From positions 1 to 64,000 of the forward strand of contig JBBSML010000005.1 of assembly GCA_038233215.1 (NCBI GenBank): a stretch of DNA of 64,000 nt, in the 5' to 3' direction. Position numbers and translations under genes: made by a program. Positions 33,817 through 42,117 of this stretch are shown here, in pieces (position 1 is the first letter of the stretch; each line of letters begins with the position of its first letter). Origin of the DNA: JACDBZ01 sp038233215. GTDB taxonomy: Bacteria > Chloroflexota > Limnocylindria > QHBO01. Under the pieces are notes generated by a model. That model worked only from the letters and a program-made list of their open reading frames with translations, did not search any database and was not told the origin of the DNA.

Positions 33817-35022
33817 TCAGAAGACTCGCGGGCACCAGGGCGCGCGATCGGTCCGGAAGAGCGCATCGGCTCGCTCGACGCCGCCCGGTGCCAGCTCGCT
33901 GATCCGGGCGGCGGCCGCCAACTGCGCAAAGCTGAAACCGCCGAGGTAGGCGGCCGCCACGTCGGTCACGTCGCACGCGAAGTCCGGAGAGTCGGTGGTC
34001 GGCTCGACGATCGGCACGCCTGATTCGACGGACAGCGACCAGCGACCGTCATTCCATGGGCAGAATTCGTCGGCGACCTCCAGCACGACGCGTCCGTCGC
34101 CCCGGTAGCGGCGCGCGGCAAGTGCGGATGAGATGTCCACGATCCGCAGCCAGAGCGCGTCCCCCATGGTCATCTCGAGCTTTCTCGGCTCGGCGATGGC
34201 GAGGAGGATGGGGTCATCAACCGCCACGTTCCACGCCTCGACTCGGGCCATCAGGTCGATATCGAGCAGGAAGCGCCAGAGATCCAGGTGTGCCGCCGGC
34301 GTGGTGGCCATGAAATCGAGGACCGAGATCTCGCTGACGTCACCCTCGCGGACGGCATAGCGCGCGTAGCCATCCACGATCCCGCCGACCTCATGAAGCA
34401 CGTGGAATGGCGCCCCGCGACCGCGCCGCCACGTCTCAGGAAAGTAGAAGACCTCCGCATTCCAGAACTCGGGCTTGTGGGTGAAGAATCCCGGGCGGTT
34501 GGGGCGCACTGCATCGTAGACCGGGGGGAATGCGAGCCGTGCCTCGGCCTCGTTCACCATTCGGATCTGGCCGCTGAAGGTGTGCGGCCGCCGGAAGGCA
34601 TTGCGGTGGCGGTCGACCTTCACGCTCGCCTTGAGCGACGCAAGCCCGTAGCCGAAGCGCTGGTAGATACTGCCCTCGGAGGCCCACAGAACGGCCAACG
34701 GCTCGCCGCGCCGATGCACATCGTCAAGCTGGAGCCGCATCATCTGGCGGAGCGCTCCCCTGCGCCGATGCGTCGGGTGCACGCCGACGGTCGTCACGCC
34801 GGCAACCGGCAGAATACCGCCCGGCACCGTCAACCCGAAGCTGATCGCCGCCGCATTCCCGACAATCCGGTCGCCGTCATATGCCGCGATGGCGCGGTCG
34901 AACTCGAGGACCGATTCCCAGATGGGCGCGGCCTCGTCGTTCGTATGTTCAGCGAAGCCGATCCCGATCGAGTCGAGGTACGCGCGACGGTCACCTTCGA
35001 ACGGTCTGACGTTGATTTCCAC
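33817..35022 (-). CDS. Eis-like GNAT N-acetyltransferase
   Basis: A 401-residue protein with the Eis layout: N-terminal GNAT domain with the acetyl-CoA loop (GVHPTHRRRGALRQMM), a second degenerate GNAT domain, and a C-terminal sterol-carrier-like domain. It ends in Phe, whose carboxylate serves as the general base in Eis enzymes. Eis proteins acetylate aminoglycosides or protein lysines. The GTG at 35022 is chosen because CATAAT lies 6 bases upstream and longer forms would overlap the divergent rhomboid gene. The natural substrate is unknown. Confidence 0.88.
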   Translation of the reverse strand: MEINVRPFEGDRRAYLDSIGIGFAEHTNDEAAPIWESVLEFDRAIAAYDGDRIVGNAAAISFGLTVPGGILPVAGVTTVGVHPTHRRRGALRQMMRLQLDDVHRRGEPLAVLWASEGSIYQRFGYGLASLKASVKVDRHRNAFRRPHTFSGQIRMVNEAEARLAFPPVYDAVRPNRPGFFTHKPEFWNAEVFYFPETWRRGRGAPFHVLHEVGGIVDGYARYAVREGDVSEISVLDFMATTPAAHLDLWRFLLDIDLMARVEAWNVAVDDPILLAIAEPRKLEMTMGDALWLRIVDISSALAARRYRGDGRVVLEVADEFCPWNDGRWSLSVESGVPIVEPTTDSPDFACDVTDVAAAYLGGFSFAQLAAAARISELAPGGVERADALFRTDRAPWCPRVF

Positions 35023-35028
35023 TGCCTG

Positions 35029-35034
35029 ATTATG
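35029..35034 (-). promoter_or_regulatory. -10 hexamer CATAAT for the Eis-like gene
   Basis: On the minus strand CATAAT ends 6 bases before the GTG at 35022. It is back-to-back with the rhomboid promoter 15 bases away. Confidence 0.45.
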
Positions 35035-35049
35035 GCGCGAGTCGTGCTC

Positions 35050-35055
35050 TATCAT
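35050..35055 (+). promoter_or_regulatory. -10 hexamer TATCAT for the rhomboid gene
   Basis: TATCAT ends 7 bases before the ATG at 35063; no ribosome binding site. Leaderless-type promoter. Confidence 0.5.
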
Positions 35056-35062
35056 CCGCCGG

Positions 35063-35821
35063 ATGTTCCCCATCGGCGACGAAAACGAGCGCGGTCACGG
35101 TCCGGCCTTCGTGAGCCTGGCGATCATCGGTCTCAACATCGCCGTCTTCCTGCTGCTGCAGGGCGCTGGAGGACCAAGTGGAGAGGACTTCACCTACGGC
35201 TACAGCGCGGTCCCCTTCGAGATCACCAACGGGGTCGACCTGGTCGGTGCTGAGGAGATCACGGTCGACGGGACACCGGTGCCAATTCCGCAGGAGCCCG
35301 GCCCGACGCCGATCTGGCTCACGCTCCTGTCGAGCATGTTCATGCACGGTGGATGGCTGCATATCGGCGGCAACCTGCTCTTCCTGTGGATCTTCGGCGA
35401 TAACGTAGAGCACCGGATCGGGCACCTCCCGTACCTCGTGTTCTATCTGGTCGCGGGGGTGATCGCCAGCTTCGCCCAGATCCTGATCGATCCCGGCTCG
35501 ATCATCCCGACCCTCGGCGCATCTGGAGCCATCTCCGGCGTGCTGGGCGCGTACCTCGTCATGTTCCCGACCAACCGGATCACGATCCTCATGCTCCGCT
35601 TCCCGATGAAGGTGCCCGCCATCATCGCCATCGGCCTGTGGGCCGCCTTCCAGTTCATCAACGGGATCGGCGCATTCGCCGTCACCGAGCAGACCGGCGG
35701 CGTGGCGTACATGGCCCATATCGGTGGCTTCGTGGCCGGCGTGCTCGCTGGCATCGCGTTCCGCGTGATCTTTCGCGACCCGCGGAGGCCACGTGGCGCA
35801 CCCGCGTCGGCCTACGGATGA
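35063..35821 (+). CDS. Rhomboid-family intramembrane serine protease
   Basis: A 252-residue membrane protein with six to seven helices. The HGGWLHIGGNLLFLWIFG block, the catalytic serine in GASGAISG and the catalytic histidine in MAHIGGFVAG are present. Rhomboids cut membrane proteins within the bilayer. A soluble loop of about 45 residues follows the first helix. Its stop overlaps the start of the MpaB-family gene (ATGA), so the two are coupled. The protein substrate is unknown. Confidence 0.95.
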   Translation: MFPIGDENERGHGPAFVSLAIIGLNIAVFLLLQGAGGPSGEDFTYGYSAVPFEITNGVDLVGAEEITVDGTPVPIPQEPGPTPIWLTLLSSMFMHGGWLHIGGNLLFLWIFGDNVEHRIGHLPYLVFYLVAGVIASFAQILIDPGSIIPTLGASGAISGVLGAYLVMFPTNRITILMLRFPMKVPAIIAIGLWAAFQFINGIGAFAVTEQTGGVAYMAHIGGFVAGVLAGIAFRVIFRDPRRPRGAPASAYG

Positions 35822-36645
35822 GCTCCGCCGATGAGGCGGCCGGACTGTTCGGACTCGATTCGATCTCGTGGCGTATCGACCGCGAGCTGGTTGTCCTGGC
35901 CGGAGGGTCGTGCGCGCTCCTCATGCAGGCCGCCCATCCAGCTGTCGCAGCCGGGGTGATCGAGCACTCCACCTACGCCACCGATCCATTCGGGCGCCTG
36001 CTGCGGACGCTCGAGAGCAGCTTCGACGTGGTCTTCGGCAGCCGGTCCACCGCGGAGGGCGCCATCCGGCGCGTGAATGCCATACACCGGTCCGTGGCCG
36101 GCCGGATGCCCGGCGGCACGACCGCCTACAGCGCGCGCGATCCCGAGGCGCTGCTATGGGTGCATGCCACCCTGGTGGACACCGCGCTGCGGGTCTTCGG
36201 GCGGTTCGTTGCTCCGTTGTCGGCAACGGATGAGCAGGCGTACCACCGCGAGTCCGGCCGCGTCGCGGTGATGCTCGGGGTGCCGGAGACGCTGCTCCCG
36301 CCGACGATCGGCTCGCTCCGCGCATGGATGGCCGATCGCATCGTGGACGACACGATCCACGTGACGCCCCAGGCACGACAGATTGCGGCGACCGTGCTCT
36401 ACCCGATCGCCCATGTTCCGCGGGTTGCCTGGGATGCGGCGCATCTCATCTCGCTGTCGACGCTGCCGCCCTCGCTGCGCGGGCAGTACGGAATTGCATG
36501 GTCGGCGACCCGTGAGCGCGGCGTCGAACGCATCGCGCGGGTCACGCGCCGGACGCTGCCGTTTCTGCCATCGATGCTGCGCCACGCGCCAGCAGCTCGT
36601 GCCGCGGACCGCCGGGTGCGTCATTCGGTCCGCTCGGCCCGATAG
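35818..36645 (+). CDS. MpaB/DUF2236-family oxygenase-like protein
   Basis: A 275-residue helical protein with the DUF2236 signature near the N-terminus (LVVLAGGSCALLMQAAHPAVAAGVIEHSTYATDPFGRLLRTL) and the later LWVHATLVDTALRVFGRF block. These histidines correspond to proposed heme ligands in latex-clearing protein and related oxygenases. The reaction for most members is unknown. It is translationally coupled to the rhomboid gene. Its 3' end overlaps the convergent MOSC-GNAT gene by 25 bases. Confidence 0.88.
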   Translation: MSSADEAAGLFGLDSISWRIDRELVVLAGGSCALLMQAAHPAVAAGVIEHSTYATDPFGRLLRTLESSFDVVFGSRSTAEGAIRRVNAIHRSVAGRMPGGTTAYSARDPEALLWVHATLVDTALRVFGRFVAPLSATDEQAYHRESGRVAVMLGVPETLLPPTIGSLRAWMADRIVDDTIHVTPQARQIAATVLYPIAHVPRVAWDAAHLISLSTLPPSLRGQYGIAWSATRERGVERIARVTRRTLPFLPSMLRHAPAARAADRRVRHSVRSAR

Positions 36646-37862
36646 CTTCGCCTGGTTCCCACCTGTCGGAACCCGAGCCGCTCCAGGTTTGCCGCCGATG
36701 CGCCACCCTCGAGCGCGGACGCACCGACCAGGTCAGCACCGCGCATGAAGGCCTGCGCCATACGATGGCTGATCAGCGCGCGCTGGATCCCGCGGCCGCG
36801 GTGCGACGGCAGAACCGAGCCCGCCCGCAGCCAACCCAGGTGGTGATGCAGGTGAAGGCTCGCGGCCCCGACCGGCAGGCCATCAACCTCGGCCACGAAA
36901 CGATGGTGATGCGTCACTGGCGCAAGATGGCGCTCCAGGGCTCGCCAAGCGGTGGCGATGGGCTCCGGAAGGTCGCTGGCGGTGACGATGACCTCCGCCC
37001 ACGGACCGATCTCGTCGCGCGCCAGCTCGCGTACCCGCACGCCGTCGGGCGTCGGCGTGGTCTCTTCGGCGCCGATCGCATAGCGGGCAAGCGTCGAATC
37101 GATGATGGCGTTCGGCCACGGGAGGTCCTCGGCCAGGACCCAGCCAGTGATTCCGGCCCCCGCGAAGCGGGCGAGGGCGCGGTGGACCAGGTTCGGCAGA
37201 TGCGCGAAGCCCAGCGCCGAGTTGAAGATCGGCCCGGGCAGCGTCGGGGCCGTCGCCACGGCAATCTCCCCGTCATGCAGGACGTCGATCGCGTAGCCGG
37301 CGCGGATCCCCGCTGCCCAGAAGGCGACCGCGCTCTCTCGTTCGGCGGCATCAAGGCGATCGGCGATCAACAGCCGTTCGGCATCATCGTTTTCCGGTGG
37401 CGTGAGCCGGATCCCGTCGCCTGGCCGGACCGTACCCTCGTGGAGGACTCTGGCGTACATGCGGCTGTCGGCGGGGTGTGCCTGGATCGAGAGGCGACCG
37501 AATCTCAGGTCGGCGAAGGAATGGCGAATGGTGCGACATGGGCTCGTCGAACTCGCGATCTCGATGATCACCTCGTCACCGATCGCCAGCCGCGTTCCGA
37601 TGGCCAATGCCGACACATCGAAACCCTCGATCGTCAGGTTCTCACCGGTCGTGCCAGGCGCGATGGGGTGTCCTTCGGCCGCGACCCGCCGGATGGCCTC
37701 GATTCCCAGGATCGAGACCGCCCGATGCGGCCCACCGTGAACCGTCTCGGCACGCTGGCGATCACCCGTTACGCCATCACGGGTGATGCGAGCCGCCCGG
37801 ATGGGCGTCTTGGGGACGCCGCCGTCCGAGATGTTGACCTGGAGCAGCCGGCCGTCAGTCAT
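36621..37862 (-). CDS. MOSC domain-GNAT fusion protein
   Basis: A 413-residue two-domain protein. Residues about 1-155 are a MOSC domain (TPIRAARITRDGVTGDRQ, HGGPHRAVSILG, PGTTGENLTIEG, SSTSPCRTIRHSF), a fold that handles molybdenum cofactor sulfur or N-hydroxylated compounds; the conserved cysteine is present. After a linker region of about 95 residues, residues 250-413 are a GNAT acetyltransferase (AGSVLPSHRGRGIQRALISHRM, with a C-terminal ANLERLGFRQVGTRRSYR). A TACCAT hexamer lies 7 bases before the ATG. The joint function is unknown. Confidence 0.9.
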   Translation of the reverse strand: MTDGRLLQVNISDGGVPKTPIRAARITRDGVTGDRQRAETVHGGPHRAVSILGIEAIRRVAAEGHPIAPGTTGENLTIEGFDVSALAIGTRLAIGDEVIIEIASSTSPCRTIRHSFADLRFGRLSIQAHPADSRMYARVLHEGTVRPGDGIRLTPPENDDAERLLIADRLDAAERESAVAFWAAGIRAGYAIDVLHDGEIAVATAPTLPGPIFNSALGFAHLPNLVHRALARFAGAGITGWVLAEDLPWPNAIIDSTLARYAIGAEETTPTPDGVRVRELARDEIGPWAEVIVTASDLPEPIATAWRALERHLAPVTHHHRFVAEVDGLPVGAASLHLHHHLGWLRAGSVLPSHRGRGIQRALISHRMAQAFMRGADLVGASALEGGASAANLERLGFRQVGTRRSYRAERTE

Positions 37863-37869
37863 GCGCGGA

Positions 37870-37875
37870 ATGGTA
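37870..37875 (-). promoter_or_regulatory. -10 hexamer TACCAT for the MOSC-GNAT gene
   Basis: On the minus strand TACCAT ends 7 bases before the ATG at 37862, a leaderless-type promoter. Confidence 0.5.
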
Positions 37876-37940
37876 GCTGCGGCAATCAGTCAGGGGCAGC
37901 CGTGCCTCCGACGCCATGAACTGTCGTCGTGATCCGCGGC

Positions 37941-37946
37941 TATGAT
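37941..37946 (+). promoter_or_regulatory. -10 hexamer TATGAT for the ctaA-ctaB fusion gene
   Basis: TATGAT lies 50 bases before the TTG start; the leader of about 44 bases carries an AGAGGA ribosome binding site. Confidence 0.45.
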
Positions 37947-37996
37947 GGCGAGGCCCGCTCGCCAGGCCCCTACCGAGCGGTGAGAGGAACTCGATC

Positions 37997-39793
37997 TTGA
38001 CCCGATTCGCCAAGCTGGCGGTCGCCGCTGCCGCGGCGACCTTCGTCCTGATTGCCATTGGCGGCCTCGTGCGCGCCACGGATTCGGGGCTCGGCTGCCC
38101 GGATTGGCCACTCTGCTTCGGCGATTGGTTACCGCCGGCCGACTTGCACGCCTGGATCGAGCATTCGCACCGGCTCACCGCCGCCGTCTTCGTCGGGCCG
38201 CTGGTCGGTGCGGTGGCTCTGATTGCCGTTTTCACTCGTCGTCGCCGTGATGTGCCGCTGCTCGTGGCGGCGGTCGTGGCAGGCGTCCTCGTCATCCTCC
38301 AGTCGCTGCTCGGCGCCGCAGTCGTTCTCGAGGGCCTCGCTGCGGGCCTCGTCACGGCGCACCTGGCGATGGCGCTGACGGTGTTCGCCGCCGTGATCTT
38401 CATCGCCGAGCGAGCCACCCATGGGCAGATGCCGGTCGCCCACGCGCAGCCCGGAATGACGCGTCTGCTGGGCGTCACGGCGTTCGCCATCGTTGCGCAG
38501 ATGATCCTGGGCTCCTGGGTGACCGGCCATGGCGCCGGGCTCGCGTACGGCGACTTCCCGCTCATGGACGGCTCGATCCTGCCGGCAGCAGTCACCAGCG
38601 AGCAGGGAACCCACCTGGCGCATCGGCTCATGAGCATCGTCGTGGCGGGACTGGTGGTCTGGAGCGCCATCCTCGTGCACCGCTCGACCGAGGTCCGCCT
38701 GCCGCGGACGCTCGCAGCCTGGATGGTGGCGCTCACCGTGGTCCAGATCGCGCTGGGTGGCCTCAACGTGATCTCGCGCCTCTCGGCCGTATTCGTGGTG
38801 CCGCACCTTGCCGTCGGGGCCGCCCTCTTGGGGGGATCGGTCTGGCTCCTGTTGTCCAGTCGCCGGCTGCGGCCGTCGGAGGTGGTGGTCCGTACCGACG
38901 CCAGCGAGCGGGGTCGGCTGAACACGATTCGCGCCTACATCGCGCTGACGAAGCCGCGGATCATCGAGCTGTTGCTCGTCACCACGCTGCCGACCATGGT
39001 CCTTGCCGAACGCGGCATCCCGTCCGTCTGGCTCATGGCGTCCGTGGTCGTCGGCGGGACGCTGGCCGCAGGCGGCGCCAACGCGATCAACATGTACGTT
39101 GACCGCGACATCGACGATCTCATGCGCCGCACCCGTCACCGGCCATTGCCCCGCCACGCGGTGGATCCAGCGGCGGCGCTCTGGTTCGGCGTCGGTCTGA
39201 GCGTGGTCGCGTTCGCATTCCTGGCACTCACCGTGAACCTGTTGAGCGCCTCGCTGGCACTGAGCGCGACCTGTTTCTACATTTTTGTCTACACGATGTG
39301 GCTCAAACGCACGACGCCACAGAACATCGTCATCGGCGGCGCCGCCGGGTGTGTTCCGGTGCTGGTGGCGTGGGCGGCTGTCACCGGCGAGGTCGGCCTG
39401 CCGGCACTCGTGCTGTTCGCGGTGGTCTTCTACTGGACTCCGCCGCATTTCTGGGCGCTGGCGCTGCGGTACCGCGGTGACTACGCGGCAGCCAACGTGC
39501 CGATGCTTCCCGTCGTGCGCGGTGAGGTGGAGACCGCGCGCCAGATCGTGCTGTACACGATCGTGCTCGTCGGGGTCAGCTTGCTCATGCTGCCGGCCGC
39601 CGGCATGGGCTGGATCTACCTGGTCGCCGCGGTCCTGCTCGGGGGGATGTTCCTTGTCCAGGCGCTGCGCCTGCGGTCCGATGCGGCAAACGGGCGCGCC
39701 GCCATCACCCTTTTCCGCTACTCGATCACGTACCTGACTCTCCTTTTCGCGGCTGTGGCGGCAGACGCGCTCGTGCGCATTCCGCTCGCCTGA
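37997..39793 (+). CDS. Fused heme A synthase and protoheme IX farnesyltransferase
   Basis: A 598-residue membrane protein. Residues 1-300 are CtaA (COX15): eight helices with the heme-ligand histidines in EHSHRLTAA, VTAHLAMAL, GTHLAHRLM and VPHLAVGAA. Residues about 308-598 are CtaB (COX10): TKPRIIELLLVTTLPTM, the NMYVDRDIDDLMRRTRHRPLP diphosphate motif, and YTMWLKRTTPQNIVIGGAAG. CtaB adds farnesyl to heme B to give heme O, and CtaA converts heme O to heme A for the aa3 oxidase encoded 4 kb away. The start is TTG with AGAGGA upstream. Such fusions occur in Chloroflexota and some relatives. Confidence 0.95.
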   Translation: MTRFAKLAVAAAAATFVLIAIGGLVRATDSGLGCPDWPLCFGDWLPPADLHAWIEHSHRLTAAVFVGPLVGAVALIAVFTRRRRDVPLLVAAVVAGVLVILQSLLGAAVVLEGLAAGLVTAHLAMALTVFAAVIFIAERATHGQMPVAHAQPGMTRLLGVTAFAIVAQMILGSWVTGHGAGLAYGDFPLMDGSILPAAVTSEQGTHLAHRLMSIVVAGLVVWSAILVHRSTEVRLPRTLAAWMVALTVVQIALGGLNVISRLSAVFVVPHLAVGAALLGGSVWLLLSSRRLRPSEVVVRTDASERGRLNTIRAYIALTKPRIIELLLVTTLPTMVLAERGIPSVWLMASVVVGGTLAAGGANAINMYVDRDIDDLMRRTRHRPLPRHAVDPAAALWFGVGLSVVAFAFLALTVNLLSASLALSATCFYIFVYTMWLKRTTPQNIVIGGAAGCVPVLVAWAAVTGEVGLPALVLFAVVFYWTPPHFWALALRYRGDYAAANVPMLPVVRGEVETARQIVLYTIVLVGVSLLMLPAAGMGWIYLVAAVLLGGMFLVQALRLRSDAANGRAAITLFRYSITYLTLLFAAVAADALVRIPLA

Positions 39794-39832
39794 CAAGGCC
39801 GCTCGCCTGACAAGGCCGCGCGCCTGACACTC
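39782..39832 (+). repeat. 17-base tandem repeat at the end of the ctaA-ctaB gene
   Basis: CCGCTCGCCTGACAAGG occurs twice in tandem (39782-39798, 39799-39815), followed by a third degenerate copy. The first copy contains the last codons and the stop. Replication slippage is a likely origin. Confidence 0.9.
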
Positions 39833-39944
39833 CTACGAGCCGATGTATCGGGTCATGATGCGCAGGACGGTCCTGCTGCGAGTCATGCTGCCCAATGCAT
39901 GAGGCGCGCGGGCACGCGACGACATCATGACGCGTGGTACTGCC

Positions 39945-40967
39945 TCATGGATCGGCATCTCCGCTGGGAAAGGCGCTGCTGTGGCCTGCGCGCGCGGCCA
40001 GTCGCTTATCCAGCCGTGCCGTGCGGCGATCTTCGTGGCGCACCCACAGTACGACGACCGCGGCCATGCCCGCCAGGAAGGCAAGGTCGCCCACGACCCA
40101 CATGATCACCCCGCCCAGCGCCTGGTCGTCGAGCGGGCTCATGCCCCACCTTCGGCCGTTCGTGAGGTAATGCTGGAAGAGCACGTTAGGGGCGGACATC
40201 AGTGCCACGCCGAGGAACGAGTTCTGGGGCATGGCCAGGAACAGGTAGAGCAGCCGGACCGGATGCGCCAGCCTCCACGGCGATGGATCGGCGCCGATGA
40301 CCGGCCACCAGAACAGGAGTGCCGCCCCCAGGAAGGTGGCGTGCTGGAGGTAATGGAGGGCCTGGTTCTCGAGCGCCTGGTTGTAGAGAGTGCTGAAGTG
40401 CCAGCCCCAATTGACCGCCGCGAACAGGATCCACGCGATCACGGGGAACGAGATGACATGCACGATCCGGCTGTGGAGCACCGCCAAGAGGCCCTTCCGC
40501 ACCGATGGAGTTGCCGCTCGCAGGGCCAGGGTGATCGGTGCCCCGCCCAGCAGGAGCGGAGCGGCGACCAGCTCCAGGAGCATGTGCTGCACCATGTGCA
40601 CGCTGAACAGGGTCCCCTCGTACGCCTCGATTGGTGAGAGGAGCGCGATTCCAATGGACGCCAGGCCCCCCAGGAACAGCCAGGCTCGATAGGTCGGCTG
40701 TCGATTCCCCGGATGTGCCGCATTGACACGGCCCACCGCCCACAGGTAGAGGGCCGCCACCGCCACGATGGCAAAGAGCGCGAGGAGGTCGGAGCTCCAT
40801 TCGAAGAGCACGCCGGGCAGCGCGGGAGGTGGCGCTTGCGCGCCATGTCCCAGGGCCAAGGGCGGCAGCACGAGCGAGGCGACGAGGAGTGCGAGGAGGA
40901 GGGCACAGCGCATCCGCCACATTCTGGCGCGAAACCGATGGAACCGCCTCGCGCGCCAGGGCGTCAT
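39945..40967 (-). CDS. ctaG: Cytochrome c oxidase assembly factor CtaG (caa3 type)
   Basis: A protein of about 340 residues with a basic N-terminus, a hydrophobic signal/anchor, and seven membrane helices. It has the Caa3_CtaG blocks FSVHMVQHMLLELVAAPLLLGGAP, NWGWHFSTLYNQALENQALHYLQHATFLGAALLFWWP and a conserved DLAFLAGM. CtaG helps insert copper into the oxidase. The start at 40967 is uncertain; ATGs at 40922 and 40913 would also give a signal segment. It lies tail-to-tail with the heme A gene and head-to-head, 7 bases apart, with a lipoprotein gene, all serving the oxidase cluster. Confidence 0.9.
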   Translation of the reverse strand: MTPWRARRFHRFRARMWRMRCALLLALLVASLVLPPLALGHGAQAPPPALPGVLFEWSSDLLALFAIVAVAALYLWAVGRVNAAHPGNRQPTYRAWLFLGGLASIGIALLSPIEAYEGTLFSVHMVQHMLLELVAAPLLLGGAPITLALRAATPSVRKGLLAVLHSRIVHVISFPVIAWILFAAVNWGWHFSTLYNQALENQALHYLQHATFLGAALLFWWPVIGADPSPWRLAHPVRLLYLFLAMPQNSFLGVALMSAPNVLFQHYLTNGRRWGMSPLDDQALGGVIMWVVGDLAFLAGMAAVVVLWVRHEDRRTARLDKRLAARAGHSSAFPSGDADP

Positions 40968-40974
40968 TGCGGCC

Positions 40975-41952
40975 ATGAAATACATATTGCCGGGCCTGTT
41001 CGTGGTGTCCATCGTTCTCGCCGCCTGCGCCGCACCGGGCGGCTCATCCGGAGGATCGATCGGCCAAACGCCCGACGCTTCGGCTCCCTCCGCGAGTGAC
41101 GGGGGAGGCGGCGAGGATCCGGGAGGGATCGATCATCCCACCGGAGATGAGGCGATCCTTGTGGTGGACTACACCGGCGGCATGGTCCCCGTCCAGTTCA
41201 TGGTCACGAATCTCCCGGCCTTTGTCATGCTCGGTGACGGGCGCGTCATCATGCAGGGCGTCCAGACAATGGAATTTCCCGGGCCGGCATATCCACCCCT
41301 CATCGAGCGGACGCTGACCGAGTCAGGGATCCAGGCCGTCCTGAGCGGCGTCGAGGATACAAATCTCTTCACGGCTGACCTGGAGCTTCGTGGCGCCCAG
41401 AGCGTCGTGGCTGACGCGAGCGATACGCGATTTCAGCTGATGGCCGGTGGTCAGGATGTCACGGTCAGCGTCTACGGACTGGGCACGCTGATGGCCGATA
41501 TGGACCCGCCTCCCGGCATGAGCTCGGCCGAGATCGACGCCCACCGCATCCTCGGCCAGCTCAACGACGGTCTGATGACCCTGGACAGCTGGCTCCCGAC
41601 CGATGCCTGGGAGGGCGAAGGATGGCAACCGTACGAAGCCGAGGCGTTCCGACTGTATGTCCGTGACGTGACCGGTGAGCCGGTCGAGGGCGGCGACCTG
41701 CCCGAGCAGGTCCGCGACTGGCCGACCGAGGATGATCCCGCGGCGTTTGGCGAGGTGGAGACCAGCTTCGCTGATGGCACTCGCTGCGGCGTGGTCGATG
41801 GCGAGCTGGGTGTCACATGGCTCACTGAACTGGGTGCCGCGAACCAGGCGACGCTGTGGACCGATGACGGGGATCGCCGGTTCAGCGTCAAGGCGCGGCC
41901 GGTGCTGCCGCATGAAGACCCTGCCTGCCCGGAGCTTATCGGACCCGGCTGA
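40975..41952 (+). CDS. Putative lipoprotein of unknown function
   Basis: A 325-residue protein with a lipoprotein signal (LFVVSIVLAAC) and a Gly/Ser/Asp-rich linker. A beta-rich domain follows, with blocks such as LVVDYTGGMVPVQFMVTNLPAFVMLGDGRVI and VSVYGLGT. I do not recognise the family. It sits upstream of the cytochrome oxidase operon on the same strand, with a promoter in the 165-base gap, so it may be a separate unit or an accessory factor on the outer membrane face. Confidence 0.8.
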   Translation: MKYILPGLFVVSIVLAACAAPGGSSGGSIGQTPDASAPSASDGGGGEDPGGIDHPTGDEAILVVDYTGGMVPVQFMVTNLPAFVMLGDGRVIMQGVQTMEFPGPAYPPLIERTLTESGIQAVLSGVEDTNLFTADLELRGAQSVVADASDTRFQLMAGGQDVTVSVYGLGTLMADMDPPPGMSSAEIDAHRILGQLNDGLMTLDSWLPTDAWEGEGWQPYEAEAFRLYVRDVTGEPVEGGDLPEQVRDWPTEDDPAAFGEVETSFADGTRCGVVDGELGVTWLTELGAANQATLWTDDGDRRFSVKARPVLPHEDPACPELIGPG

Positions 41953-42017
41953 GCGTACATTTCCGGGCCAGTCCACACGGCCACCGAGACGGGTGGCGCC
42001 GTGGTGGCGGCCTTCGC

Positions 42018-42023
42018 TACAAT
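42018..42023 (+). promoter_or_regulatory. -10 hexamer TACAAT upstream of the cytochrome oxidase operon
   Basis: TACAAT lies 100 bases before the coxB ATG. It is 6 bases before a GTG that opens an 11-codon frame (42030-42065), so the transcript may begin with a tiny leaderless leader peptide before coxB. AGGAG near 42099-42103 could serve coxB. Confidence 0.5.
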
Positions 42024-42117
42024 GTGCCCGTGCCGCCGTCAGCCCCACTGTGCGTGCGGGCCTGATCCCACCGCGCTCGCGACGTGTCGGTTGAACCAGG
42101 AGCCTCGAGACCATCTG

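Noticed and set aside
38129..39796. 555-codon minus-strand frame opposite the heme A/farnesyltransferase gene
   Set aside because: Translation is Asp/Arg/His/Gln-rich, the usual mirror of a membrane protein gene in GC-rich DNA; no start signal.
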